A stretch of DNA of 64,000 nucleotides from RGIG1902 sp034926865 (GCA_034926865.1 JAYFQP010000024.1:48309-112308); one strand, 5' to 3'. Positions 53,592 to 61,914 are shown, counted from the stretch's first letter. A program made the numbers and translations. The notes: generated by a model not told the origin, from the sequence alone.

Positions 53592-54320
53592 ATGAGGGTA
53601 TATTTTTTTAAGCTTCGCAACCTTATCTTCCTGCTTATTTTGACTTTTGCCATAATTTTGGGTATAATCTTTTTTGTAAACAGAGAAAGCCGCATGACTG
53701 ACGCGTTTTATGCGGGCATGTCAGAGCCTTATGTAGTTATTGATGCCGGGCATGGTGGGCTTGACGGAGGCGCTGTAAGCCCAGCCGGGATAATTGAGGC
53801 GCCGCTTAATCTTGCCATATCAATAAAAACAAGAGATATTTTTAGCTTTTTGGGGCTTGCAGCCATCATGACTAGAGAAGATGAAAACTCTCTTGATTAT
53901 GCCGAGGATAAAACTCTTAAGGGCAACAAAACGGCTGACCTGAAAGCAAGATTAGAGCTGGCAAAAGATAATCCCAATTGCGATTTTTTGAGTATACATC
54001 TCAATAAATTTGAGCAGGCAAAGTATAAAGGAGCTCAGGTTTTTTATTCCCCCAATAATGAAAAATCCATTGTTTTGGCTACCGCTATTCAGGAGAAGAT
54101 GAGGCAATATCTTGATCCCGAGAATACTCGCAGAGCGAGGCTTTCTCCGGATACGGTATATCTTATGAAGAATATTATGTCTCCCGCAGTTACGATAGAA
54201 TGCGGGTTTCTTTCAAATGCCGAAGAAGTTCAGCAGCTTGTGTTGCCTTCTTATCAGACTAAAATTGCGCTTTCAATATGCTTCGGATATATCTATTACC
54301 TTGAAATGAGTGATGTATAA
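53592..54320 (+). CDS. cwlD: N-acetylmuramoyl-L-alanine amidase CwlD-like (spore cortex)
   Basis: 242-aa Amidase_3 family zinc hydrolase that in Bacillus makes the muramic-delta-lactam precursor of spore cortex. N-terminal signal anchor (about residues 11-29), then VVIDAGHGGLDGGAVSPAG with the zinc-binding His, an internal SIHLN with the second His, and the catalytic Glu in VTIECGFLSN. ATG 53592 after AAGGTGAGG; the GTG at 53583 is in the SD. Directly followed by radA. Confidence 0.94.
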   Translation: MRVYFFKLRNLIFLLILTFAIILGIIFFVNRESRMTDAFYAGMSEPYVVIDAGHGGLDGGAVSPAGIIEAPLNLAISIKTRDIFSFLGLAAIMTREDENSLDYAEDKTLKGNKTADLKARLELAKDNPNCDFLSIHLNKFEQAKYKGAQVFYSPNNEKSIVLATAIQEKMRQYLDPENTRRARLSPDTVYLMKNIMSPAVTIECGFLSNAEEVQQLVLPSYQTKIALSICFGYIYYLEMSDV

Positions 54321-55706
54321 GTGCCTGCTAAAAAGAAAACTGTATTCGTCTGCTCAGAATGCGGTTATGATTCTCCAAAATGGGTGGGTAAATGCCCTTC
54401 CTGTGGAGAATGGAACACTATGGTAGAAGAAACAATTATAACAGATAACCGTCATGAGCATTCGTGCAGACCTGTAAAGGCCGGGCCATCAAGACCCATT
54501 AAACTCTCGGAGGTCAGCCGTGACAGCGATGAACGTATATTTACAGAAATTCCTGAACTTGACAGGGTGCTGGGGGGAGGAATTGTAAAGGGGTCTTTAG
54601 TCCTCGTAAGCGGAGAGCCGGGGATAGGAAAGTCAACTCTTTTGCTCCAGACCTGCCAAAATCTTTGCAAAGATAATATTGTTTTATATGTTACAGGGGA
54701 AGAGTCAATTTCTCAGATAAAAATGAGGGCATCAAGGCTTGAAATCGATCGGGATAACCTTTACATTTTAGCTGAAACCGACCTTGATAATGTACTTATA
54801 CAAGCGGACAAGCTTTCTCCGTGCTTTATTTTTATAGATTCAATACAGACCATGTATGATGACCAGATATCTTCTGCGCCTGGAAGCGTGGGCCAGGTCA
54901 GGGAATGCACAATGAAGCTTATGCAGTATGCCAAAGGGCTTGGAATATCAGTGGTGCTTGTCGGACACATCAATAAAGACGGCAATATCGCAGGCCCTAA
55001 GGTGCTTGAGCATATGGTTGATGCCGTTTTGACTTTTGAAGGTGAACGCCATAACTCTTACAGAATGCTCAGGGCCACAAAGAACAGATTTGGTTCAACA
55101 AACGAAGTAGGGTTATTTGAAATGACGGGAAATGGGCTTGTGGATGTGCCTAATCCATCTGCCGCTCTTTTAGCAGGCAGGCCGCAAAACTCCAGTGGCA
55201 GCTGTGTTGTGGCGACAATTGAGGGTACTCGTCCGATCCTTTCGGAGATACAGGGACTGGTAACAAAATCTGCCTATGGGTCTGCAAGGCGTACATCCGC
55301 AGGGCTTGATTACAATAGGGCCGTTCTGCTTTTGGCAATACTTGAAAAACGGGCGGGGTTCATGCTTGGATCCTTTGACGCTTATATTAATGTTGTCGGA
55401 GGGCTGACTCTTGATGAACCTGCAGTAGATCTCGGTGTGATGCTGGCGATTGCCTCAAGTTATCTTGACCGCCCGATAAGACACGATCTTGCGGTATTTG
55501 GAGAAGTGGGTCTTTCGGGAGAACTGAGGGCTGTGGGAAATGTTTCACAAAGAATAAGTGAGCTTTCACGCCTTGGATTTAAATATTGCATATTGCCGAA
55601 ATCGTCCATAGTAAATATTAATCCCTCAATAGGTATAAAGCTTTTGCCTGTATCTGATATCAAGGAAGCTATCCGGGTCTGTTTCGAAACTGAGAAAAAT
55701 ACATAA
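54321..55706 (+). CDS. radA: DNA repair protein RadA (Sms)
   Basis: Branch-migration ATPase related to RecA and Lon; 461 aa. N-terminal four-Cys zinc finger (CSECGYDSPKWVGKCPSC), Walker A GEPGIGKSTLL (near residue 95), the RadA-specific KNRFG motif (in ATKNRFGSTNEVG), and a C-terminal Lon-like domain. GTG start at 54321 immediately after the cwlD stop. Confidence 0.97.
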   Translation: MPAKKKTVFVCSECGYDSPKWVGKCPSCGEWNTMVEETIITDNRHEHSCRPVKAGPSRPIKLSEVSRDSDERIFTEIPELDRVLGGGIVKGSLVLVSGEPGIGKSTLLLQTCQNLCKDNIVLYVTGEESISQIKMRASRLEIDRDNLYILAETDLDNVLIQADKLSPCFIFIDSIQTMYDDQISSAPGSVGQVRECTMKLMQYAKGLGISVVLVGHINKDGNIAGPKVLEHMVDAVLTFEGERHNSYRMLRATKNRFGSTNEVGLFEMTGNGLVDVPNPSAALLAGRPQNSSGSCVVATIEGTRPILSEIQGLVTKSAYGSARRTSAGLDYNRAVLLLAILEKRAGFMLGSFDAYINVVGGLTLDEPAVDLGVMLAIASSYLDRPIRHDLAVFGEVGLSGELRAVGNVSQRISELSRLGFKYCILPKSSIVNINPSIGIKLLPVSDIKEAIRVCFETEKNT

Positions 55707-55750
55707 AATTTTCGAAAGTATACTAATTGGCCTAAATTGGAGCAATTAAA

Positions 55751-56023
55751 ATGACTTCTAATCAAAGAAATATGTTTGTATGGGTTACTGTAATTGCCTA
55801 TACGCTGTGTCACTTTTTTATATTTACAACAAAGGCCCAAAATTATGGCGGCCTTATAATTGTGGGTATATGCTCTATTGTGATTTCATATATATACCTT
55901 AAAACTTGCAAAACACTAAGTAAAATGGAAAAAAGGATAGAATTGATTTCCGCTGGAACAGTGTTTGTCATAACGGTATATATGGTTATCAAAGTGATGC
56001 AAATAAGCGGATTTATAAAATAA
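55751..56023 (+). CDS. Hypothetical small membrane protein
   Basis: 90-aa protein with three hydrophobic segments (about residues 8-27, 32-49 and 65-84). No motif or family was recognised. ATG after a TTGGAGC SD-like sequence. It stands between radA and the exporter genes and is closed by its own terminator. A TATACT hexamer at 55719-55724 might be part of its promoter but has no good -35. Coding status is supported mainly by the membrane-like hydropathy and SD. Confidence 0.6.
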   Translation: MTSNQRNMFVWVTVIAYTLCHFFIFTTKAQNYGGLIIVGICSIVISYIYLKTCKTLSKMEKRIELISAGTVFVITVYMVIKVMQISGFIK

Positions 56024-56052
56024 GTAAAATCCAAAAGTTTAAAAAGATATAT

Positions 56053-56098
56053 ACGCAGGCAGCATAAATGCGGCCTGCGTTTAATTTTTTATTTTGAA
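56053..56098 (+). terminator. Intrinsic terminator after the small membrane protein
   Basis: ACGCAGGC (56053-56060) pairs with 56073-56080, with inner GCA/TGC pairs, then TTTAATTTTTTATTTT. Confidence 0.88.
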
Positions 56099-56203
56099 CA
56101 AAAAATATCTTTCAGCAATTAAAAGACTTTAAAACAGATCATTTTTATATAATAAAAACGGAAAAACATAGCATAATAAACTACACATGAGGAGGGATGT
56201 GCT

Positions 56204-57196
56204 ATCAAAAAAACAGCTTTGATCGTTATTACTTGTTTGATAATAACAGCAATGTATTTTTACAGTCCGTTCAAAGAAGTACGACAAAGAAAAGAGGCTG
56301 AGACTGTATCAGTCAGTCTCACAGGCATTACCGATTATATTCTCCTCAGAGGTACGGTGGTTGAACAAAACCGAAAAGAATTGTACCCCAAATATATGTC
56401 AAAGATATTGAATATCCATGTATCACAAGGAGATTGGGTATCTAAAGGGGACATATTGATGACGCTGGAGGTAAGCGATGATGACGCCGCCGTGGCTGCA
56501 TTCTATTCCGAACTGAAGAGCAGAGCTGATATCGAGATAATAGAAAAAGGTAATATAGACAGCATTGAGGCCGGTATGCCGCAAAGTTCAGGAGAAATGG
56601 TTGGTGAACAATATTGTATTATCAGCCCTATCAGCGGTATGGTCATGGATGTATACTGCGCCGAGGGTGAATCTGTATCCGGCGTTTTTCCTTGTATAGC
56701 CGTTTCTGATATGAAGGATCTTGCAATCAGTGCAGAAATAGGAGAAAGCAATGTTTCAAAGGTAAAAGAAGGGATGTCGTGTTCTATTACAGTTCCTTCA
56801 TTATCTGACTGGTCATATTTAGGCCGTATAGACAATATTGCTCCGTATGCAAGCGCTTCTTCGCTGCTTTCACAAAGTTCTGAAATAAAAACGGAGCTTA
56901 TTATTGGAATAAACAATCCTGATTCAAGCCTTCGCCCCGGATATACCGCGGAATTGAAGATAATCTTAGGGTATGATCAGGATCGTCTTTTGGTTCCCTA
57001 TAAATGCGTATCACAGGATGAAACGGGCGAATATGTAATGCAGCTATTATCAGATTATACCCTTAAACGTATTTCGGTTGTAACTGGCAGGGAATTGGAG
57101 AATGGAATAGAAATAGTATCAGGCTTAGAAGATGGTTGCACGATTGTGCTAAATCCGGATAAATACTCATCCGGCGAAAGGATAAAACTGAAATGA
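56204..57196 (+). CDS. HlyD/MacA-type periplasmic-adaptor-like efflux protein
   Basis: About 330-aa membrane-fusion protein of the RND/HlyD superfamily, Gram-positive YknX-like. An N-terminal signal anchor (IKKTALIVITCLIITAMYF) is followed by a barrel-sandwich domain split by a short hairpin (NIHVSQGDWVSKGDILMTLEV and GMVMDVYCAEGESVSG) and a beta-barrel domain (RPGYTAELKIILG). The first usual start in frame is TTG 56219, without an SD; the better match to AGGAGG (56190-56195) is an ATC at 56204, so the start is uncertain. Overlaps the permease gene by 4 bp. The partner ATPase is not in the window. Confidence 0.85.
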   Translation: MKKTALIVITCLIITAMYFYSPFKEVRQRKEAETVSVSLTGITDYILLRGTVVEQNRKELYPKYMSKILNIHVSQGDWVSKGDILMTLEVSDDDAAVAAFYSELKSRADIEIIEKGNIDSIEAGMPQSSGEMVGEQYCIISPISGMVMDVYCAEGESVSGVFPCIAVSDMKDLAISAEIGESNVSKVKEGMSCSITVPSLSDWSYLGRIDNIAPYASASSLLSQSSEIKTELIIGINNPDSSLRPGYTAELKIILGYDQDRLLVPYKCVSQDETGEYVMQLLSDYTLKRISVVTGRELENGIEIVSGLEDGCTIVLNPDKYSSGERIKLK

Positions 57197-58380
57197 GACT
57201 TTCGGATGCTGTTATTTTCTCGGTAGAAAATATTCAAAGGGGAGGGAAGAAGTCTTTTCTTTCAATTTTGGCAATTGCTGTAGGCATATTTTCAGTTTGC
57301 CTCATCTCAGGGCTTGGAGAAGCCGCTGCCGGTGAAGTAGAGCTCAGGGTATCCGAGACCGGACTTGGCGGTGTTACAATATATCCTCATTCATCCGGGC
57401 AGCAATACCTGATTAGTGATGAAACAATTTCTTCAATTTCTGAATCAGTTAAGGGATTAAAGGCCATTAGCCCGTTTGTCATTCAAACTGGTTCAATTAC
57501 ACAGCGAAAAGGAACTTCAAGCTCAGCTATTATCGGGGTCAACAATTCAATATCAAAGATATTTAATATTGATATGCTTTATGGCGATTATTTTACTCCA
57601 GAACAGGTGGCTTCAAAAGCAAAAGTAATAATTGTTGATAACACCCTGGCTCAAAGTATATATGAAAGAGATAATATAATCGGCAAACAGATATCTGTCA
57701 ATATCGAAAATATCAGACAGACCTTTGATGTAGTAGGCGTGATTCGTTCACAAAAAAAAGGAATAGAAAGCCTAGCACAGATGAGTTTGCCAAATATAAT
57801 ATATATGCCGTATACTACTTTGAATGAACTGACAGGGAACAGTCTTTCTGATAAAATAGCCATAAGCTGTTTTTCTTCATATGATGAGAATTCTGTAGCG
57901 GAAGAGATAACCCAAAAGCTCACTTTTGAAAATCAAACAAAATATGTTTATGAAAATATTAATGGCTATATTTCCGGATTGTGGGAAATTATTGATATTG
58001 TAAAGCTATTTATAAAGGCAGTAGCTGCTATATCTCTTTTAGTGGGTGGAATGGGTATTATGAACTGCATGCTTTATACTATCGATTCCAGGCGAAGTGA
58101 TATAGGCATATGTATGGCGCTAGGTGAAACAAAAAGAAGTATACTTGGACGTTTTTTATCAGAATCCGTTATTCTTTGTTCATGCGGAGGATTGCTGGGA
58201 ATTGCGTTGACGTTTTCGGCAGTATTTTTGCTAAGGGAGTATTACGGATTGGCACTTAATATCCCGACTACTACTTTTATCTACAGTGGGCTTTTGTCTC
58301 TTATGTGTGGATTGACGTTTGGAATCGTTCCTGCTTATAACGCAGCCAAACTTGATCCAATAGATGTTATAATAAGATAG
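57193..58380 (+). CDS. MacB/YknZ-like ABC transporter permease
   Basis: 395-aa FtsX/MacB-type permease: one N-terminal transmembrane helix (about residues 21-40, SFLSILAIAVGIFSVCLISG), a large extracytoplasmic domain (about 50-265), and three C-terminal helices (about 272-292, 318-345, 358-380) with the final PAYNAAKLDPIDVIIR signature. ATG 57193 overlaps the adaptor gene (ATGA). In YknXYZ-type systems a YknY/MacB-type ATPase is adjacent; here it is absent, so it must come from elsewhere or the system is incomplete. Likely exports peptides or a toxic compound, unproven. Confidence 0.9.
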   Translation: MRLSDAVIFSVENIQRGGKKSFLSILAIAVGIFSVCLISGLGEAAAGEVELRVSETGLGGVTIYPHSSGQQYLISDETISSISESVKGLKAISPFVIQTGSITQRKGTSSSAIIGVNNSISKIFNIDMLYGDYFTPEQVASKAKVIIVDNTLAQSIYERDNIIGKQISVNIENIRQTFDVVGVIRSQKKGIESLAQMSLPNIIYMPYTTLNELTGNSLSDKIAISCFSSYDENSVAEEITQKLTFENQTKYVYENINGYISGLWEIIDIVKLFIKAVAAISLLVGGMGIMNCMLYTIDSRRSDIGICMALGETKRSILGRFLSESVILCSCGGLLGIALTFSAVFLLREYYGLALNIPTTTFIYSGLLSLMCGLTFGIVPAYNAAKLDPIDVIIR

Positions 58381-58383
58381 CCT

Positions 58384-58424
58384 AAAAAAGCCTGATCGAT
58401 CAAAGCAATTGGTCAGGCTTTTTT
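58384..58424 (+). terminator. Intrinsic terminator after the ABC permease gene
   Basis: 12-bp perfect stem (58384-58395 with 58413-58424), T-rich 3' arm and following TTTT; the 5' arm is A-rich, so it can work in both directions. Confidence 0.9.
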
Positions 58425-58535
58425 ATACAATTTTTTAAAATGCAAGAGGAAGTAGTGGGTATATTTTACTGAGCTTTGTTTGGCGCTTTGAAACTTATTA
58501 AGAATACTAATTTGAAAGAAACATAATTTTGCTAA

Positions 58536-58567
58536 TAACCAAACAAAATAAATATTTTGTTTGGTTA
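58536..58567. repeat. Perfect 15-bp inverted repeat with 2-bp centre
   Basis: TAACCAAACAAAATA (58536-58550), AA, then its exact reverse complement (58553-58567). AT-rich and with no T-run after it, so it looks more like an operator or recombination-type site than a terminator. Confidence 0.75.
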
Positions 58568-58980
58568 AGGGGATTGCAATAACTATTCTAACAAATAATA
58601 TCTTTTTTTAATATGAGAAATTCGATACAATAATTTTAGACTAAGTTGTAAAAATATATTACGCGTTCTATGTGGTTAACAAGTAGCAAATATTTTGAGA
58701 ATCAATATATATAAATTGACAATTACAAAGAATTAAAACCGATATGTTCTTTTGAGCATACTTTTCCAAACATTTTTATTATCGTTTATTTTAGTCATTG
58801 CTATTTATATGAGCTCTGGCTCACTTTAATTGATCTGTGATAAAAGCAAAGCTTAGAGTTCTGAATTACATAATTAACTATAGCTGCATCTAAATTGTGT
58901 TTTGTATAGTTGAATAATGTCAATAAATTAATGTTCAGGTATGGTTAGCCTGTGCTTTATTTATCACTATTTTAATAATT

Positions 58981-58994
58981 GTTAAGCGCTTAAC
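58981..58994. promoter_or_regulatory. 14-bp perfect palindrome, operator-like
   Basis: GTTAAGCGCTTAAC, with the AAGCGCTT core seen in LacI-family operators and catabolite-responsive elements. It lies 12 bp upstream of the -35 of the recombinase promoter. Confidence 0.55.
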
Positions 58995-59006
58995 TAAATG
59001 TTTTGT

Positions 59007-59036
59007 TTGCTTTATATCTTTACACAAGTATATAAT
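59007..59036 (+). promoter_or_regulatory. Promoter of the tyrosine recombinase gene
   Basis: TTGCTT (59007-59012), 18 bp, TATAAT (59031-59036), 37 bp before the GTG start. Confidence 0.6.
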
Positions 59037-59073
59037 AAAATATATTAGTTTGAGCATGCGAGGTGTTTATTAA

Positions 59074-60108
59074 GTGTCACAATATCTTACAGATTCTCCT
59101 GAAGTTATTAAGGAATTTCTAGTATATATGGAAAGTATACTCGGAAGATCCAGCAAAACTGTTTCGGAATATTATCTTGATTTACGAACTTTTTTTAGAT
59201 ATCTTACAGCAAAGCGATCTTCCCTTCCCCTAGATGAGCTTGATAAAGTGGACATCAATGGACTCAACATATCATTCATCTCCAGTATAACTCAAAGCGA
59301 AGTATATGATTACCTGCTTTACATATCACGCAGCAGACCCAAATTTCACAATAGTGCCGCTACTTCCTATGGTAATACGGCTAAAACCAGAGCTCGAAAA
59401 ATGGCATCTCTTAGGTCGTTTTTTAAATACTATTGTGACAAAACAAGGCAAATACAAAATAATCCTGTAGTAAATATAGATATGCCTAAAACCCAGAAAT
59501 CGCTGCCAAAGTTCCTTTCTCTCAATGAGGCAAAAAAATTGCTTGAAAATGTCACAGGGGATTTTTATGAAAGGGATTACTGTATATTAACCCTATTTCT
59601 TAACTGTGGTCTTCGTGTTTCTGAGCTTGCAGGGATAAGCCTTGGCGACATAAGCCTTGATAACAAGCTTTTGCGCGTACTCGGCAAAGGCAATAAGGAG
59701 CGCATGGTATATCTGAATGATGCATGCATAAACGCTATAGAAGCTTACTCGAAATATAAAGAAAGCAGCCCCATACATCCAAAGGCCGCACACAAAAACG
59801 CATATTTTATCAGCCGCAACGGAACTAGGCTCAGCATTATGCGAATTAAGGAACTTGTTAAAGAGCACCTTGACGATGCGGGCCTTTCTCAAAAGCATGC
59901 TTCAGCCCATAAGCTCAGGCATACAGCCGCAACGCTTATGTATCAAAACGGAGTCGATGTGAGGACAATAAAAGAGGTGCTAGGGCACGAGAATCTTGAT
60001 ACTACGGCGATTTATACTCATGTAATAAACGACAATCTTAAGGATGCTGCTGAGAAAAATCCTTTAGCTTCTGAAAAACTTGCTCCAAAAAGAAATGATA
60101 AAATCTAA
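59074..60108 (+). CDS. Tyrosine recombinase, XerC/XerD type
   Basis: 344-aa site-specific recombinase with the complete catalytic set: Arg181 (GLRVSEL), Lys205 (LGKGNKER), His279-x-x-Arg282 (HKLRH), His305 (LGHENLDTT) and the nucleophile Tyr314 (IYTHV). The N-terminal SAM-like core-binding domain (residues about 10-125) is typical. Length and lack of extra domains favour a chromosomal Xer protein over a phage integrase; no mobile-element genes adjoin it. GTG start after GAGGTG, with its own promoter and a palindrome upstream. Candidate for chromosome-dimer resolution given that the neighbouring XerD-like protein is degenerate. Confidence 0.92.
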   Translation: MSQYLTDSPEVIKEFLVYMESILGRSSKTVSEYYLDLRTFFRYLTAKRSSLPLDELDKVDINGLNISFISSITQSEVYDYLLYISRSRPKFHNSAATSYGNTAKTRARKMASLRSFFKYYCDKTRQIQNNPVVNIDMPKTQKSLPKFLSLNEAKKLLENVTGDFYERDYCILTLFLNCGLRVSELAGISLGDISLDNKLLRVLGKGNKERMVYLNDACINAIEAYSKYKESSPIHPKAAHKNAYFISRNGTRLSIMRIKELVKEHLDDAGLSQKHASAHKLRHTAATLMYQNGVDVRTIKEVLGHENLDTTAIYTHVINDNLKDAAEKNPLASEKLAPKRNDKI

Positions 60109-60130
60109 TGTTATTGGTTCGTTCACTAAT

Positions 60131-60163
60131 AAGAAGCCGGGATAATTTTTATCCCGGCTTCTT
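60131..60163. terminator. Bidirectional hairpin between convergent recombinase genes
   Basis: 13-bp perfect stem (60131-60143 with 60151-60163), 7-nt loop, then TT on the plus strand and ATTAG on the minus strand. Confidence 0.8.
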
Positions 60164-60180
60164 TTATCTGTAAAATATAT

Positions 60181-61056
60181 TTATTTTTTTGCTCGGGGAT
60201 GAAATCTTCTGTAATCTTCCGTAATGCTGTCCCCTTGCATCATTTTGACATAATTCATAACAGAGGCACGGTCAGACAGACCAAGCATTTTTCCAACTTC
60301 TCTGGGACCGGCACCGTTTTCAAGAAGGTGAATCGCAAAAGATCTCCTCATAAGCTGCGGCGTAAGCTTTTTTTGAATGCCTGCATCTTCAGCTATTTTG
60401 CGCAGAATTTTCCAAAGCCCTTGTCTGCTGACGGATGTTCCCTGAAGGCTGACAAACAGAGAATCCTCTATCTGTGAAGCAATAAATGGCCTGCTGTAGG
60501 AAAGATAACTAAGTAAGCTGTCATTTGCAGAGCTGTATAAAGGAATGCGTCTTCCCTCTGCTAAAATCATTTTGTACTCAGGGCTGTAGTCGCTGACTTT
60601 TATTGCAATAAGAGAGCTTATTTTGATGCCGGTGGCATATAAAAGCTCTATCATTGCCTTATTGCGCAGGCCCTTTTCGCTTGTTCCGTATTCAAAAGAT
60701 AAAAGTTTCTCTATTTCAGCATGAGTAAGAACAGGAAGTGTTTGGCCTTTTTTTTCTTTACTCATCTCGATACCTTTGACTGGATTGTTTTCTGACATGT
60801 TGTTTTTCATAAGGAAAATAAAATATGAATTCAAAGAACTTCGCGCCCTTCTGATCGTTGATGAAGCACGGCCGAGGGAGCAGAGATACTGAAAATATCG
60901 AGAAATATCCTCACTTGATATCTTGTCAGTTTCGCACAGCCCTTTTTCCCTGCAAAAAGATTCAAACAGTATTAGGTCAGCAAGATAGGAATTAATGGTA
61001 CTGCTCGAGGCACCACTCTTTGTCAAACTTTCCCCAAATTCATCTATCAAAATCAT
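60181..61056 (-). CDS. XerD-like protein with degenerate catalytic residues
   Basis: 291-aa homologue of XerD/RipX, with SAM-like domain and strong similarity up to the C-terminal RRFHPRA, and located next to spoIIM as xerD is in many Firmicutes. The catalytic residues are altered: Arg in box I is Lys145 (ATGIKISSL), the core Lys region is shortened (AEGRRIPLY), the His of HxxR is Gln234 (LTPQLMRR), and the second His is Leu260 (LGLSDRA). Only Arg237 and Tyr269 remain. The frame is intact, so it is not an obvious pseudogene; it may act structurally or as a regulator. Confidence 0.85.
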   Translation of the reverse strand: MILIDEFGESLTKSGASSSTINSYLADLILFESFCREKGLCETDKISSEDISRYFQYLCSLGRASSTIRRARSSLNSYFIFLMKNNMSENNPVKGIEMSKEKKGQTLPVLTHAEIEKLLSFEYGTSEKGLRNKAMIELLYATGIKISSLIAIKVSDYSPEYKMILAEGRRIPLYSSANDSLLSYLSYSRPFIASQIEDSLFVSLQGTSVSRQGLWKILRKIAEDAGIQKKLTPQLMRRSFAIHLLENGAGPREVGKMLGLSDRASVMNYVKMMQGDSITEDYRRFHPRAKK

Positions 61057-61069
61057 ATTTAAACTCCCT

Positions 61070-61666
61070 TTACTGTATAAATGAGATAGTCATAAGCGTA
61101 AATATAGGCATTAAGTAACAATATAATAGCTCTGCTATAAAAATAAGCAAAAGAGAAACAACGGCGGAGAAAAAATAGCCTCTATCGAAGCGCAGCCTGC
61201 CAAAAGCGGCGCCTGAACCCTTACGGCTGACAGCTTTGCTGTATTCCAAAGCCTGACATGATAAAAGAATGAGCGCCAGCACTACAATAAAAGAAGTGAA
61301 AAAAAGTGAAAACAGAGCTGGAAGATAACCTTTTATACCGTAGAACTTTATATATGAAGTAACTGCCACTGAAACCGAAAAACCTTTTGTTGCTATTGTC
61401 AACGGAATAGCGGCAAGGCCGTATCTTACAAATGCGCTTATAAAAATGACCAAAAGTAAAAAGGCATTTGTCAGGAAAAAGGCCTTGAATGAAGGCGAGC
61501 TGGAACCATCAATAATGGAATAGAATGCAGAAGGCAAAGCGCTTTCAAAGATAGATGCAAAAATGCTTCCGATCAAAGCGCCGATTAAAAAAGCGCCGCA
61601 TAAGAAGAGAAGCTCACCCGCTACGTGAAAGTGCTGCTCGTCCCGTTTCTTTTTTCTGTAAGCCAT
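61070..61666 (-). CDS. spoIIM: Stage II sporulation protein M-like
   Basis: 198-aa membrane protein with about five hydrophobic segments (residues 17-38, 62-83, 95-112, 118-140, 170-192) and the family-like FALLISAFVRYGLAAIPL-type stretch (FISAFVRYGLAAIPLTIATKG). SpoIIM is a core component of the DMP engulfment machine with SpoIID and SpoIIP. Start codon at 61666 with an AGGTGGTGAT SD upstream on the minus strand. The order spoIIM-xerD supports the call; it is divergent enough that a hypothetical SpoIIM-domain protein cannot be excluded. Confidence 0.8.
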   Translation of the reverse strand: MAYRKKKRDEQHFHVAGELLFLCGAFLIGALIGSIFASIFESALPSAFYSIIDGSSSPSFKAFFLTNAFLLLVIFISAFVRYGLAAIPLTIATKGFSVSVAVTSYIKFYGIKGYLPALFSLFFTSFIVVLALILLSCQALEYSKAVSRKGSGAAFGRLRFDRGYFFSAVVSLLLIFIAELLYCYLMPIFTLMTISFIQ

Positions 61667-61812
61667 AAAATCACCACCTAATGAAAGATATTATGGATTA
61701 TCGAATTTAATGCATTGATTTTTATTTATGAAATGTATTGTTGTATTTTATCGTATCCGTAACGCTCCAAAACGTCTTTTTCTCATATAACTAAGCATAA
61801 CATCATTAATAA

Positions 61813-61837
61813 ATTATGTAAACAATATTATGTAAAC
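61813..61837. repeat. Direct repeat of a dif-arm-like sequence
   Basis: ATTATGTAAAC occurs at 61813-61823 and 61827-61837. TTATGTAAAC matches the XerD-binding half of Firmicutes dif sites, but no XerC half was found at the right distance. Confidence 0.4.
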
Positions 61838-61914
61838 CACCGCAACTATTACTCATCCATTTTAGATTCTTCCTGATACCGTGATGCTTATCCATTATTT
61901 TGTCCTGCAAAATA

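Larger units (their letters stand above)
58425..59006. other. AT-rich non-coding region with palindromes
   Basis: No reading frame above background on either strand. It contains a 32-bp palindrome (58536-58567), a 14-bp palindrome (58981-58994), an isolated TTGACA (58716-58721) without a fitting -10, and three TTTGTTTG motifs (58476, 58557, 59002). No IS end or transfer RNA was seen. Confidence 0.6.

Noticed and set aside
58716..58745. TTGACA as a functional promoter in the AT-rich region
   Set aside because: No acceptable -10 at 16-18 bp and no downstream gene.
58981..58994. A standard catabolite-responsive element
   Set aside because: Only the AAGCGCTT core matches; the flanking TG...CA positions do not, so only an unspecified LacI-type operator is proposed.
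58425..59006. A remnant of an insertion sequence or integrative element around the recombinase
   Set aside because: No transposase fragment, terminal repeat pair with target duplication, tRNA or att-like duplication was found; the recombinase looks like a chromosomal Xer protein.
61813..61837. A complete dif site
   Set aside because: Only XerD-type halves are present; no XerC half occurs 6 bp away.
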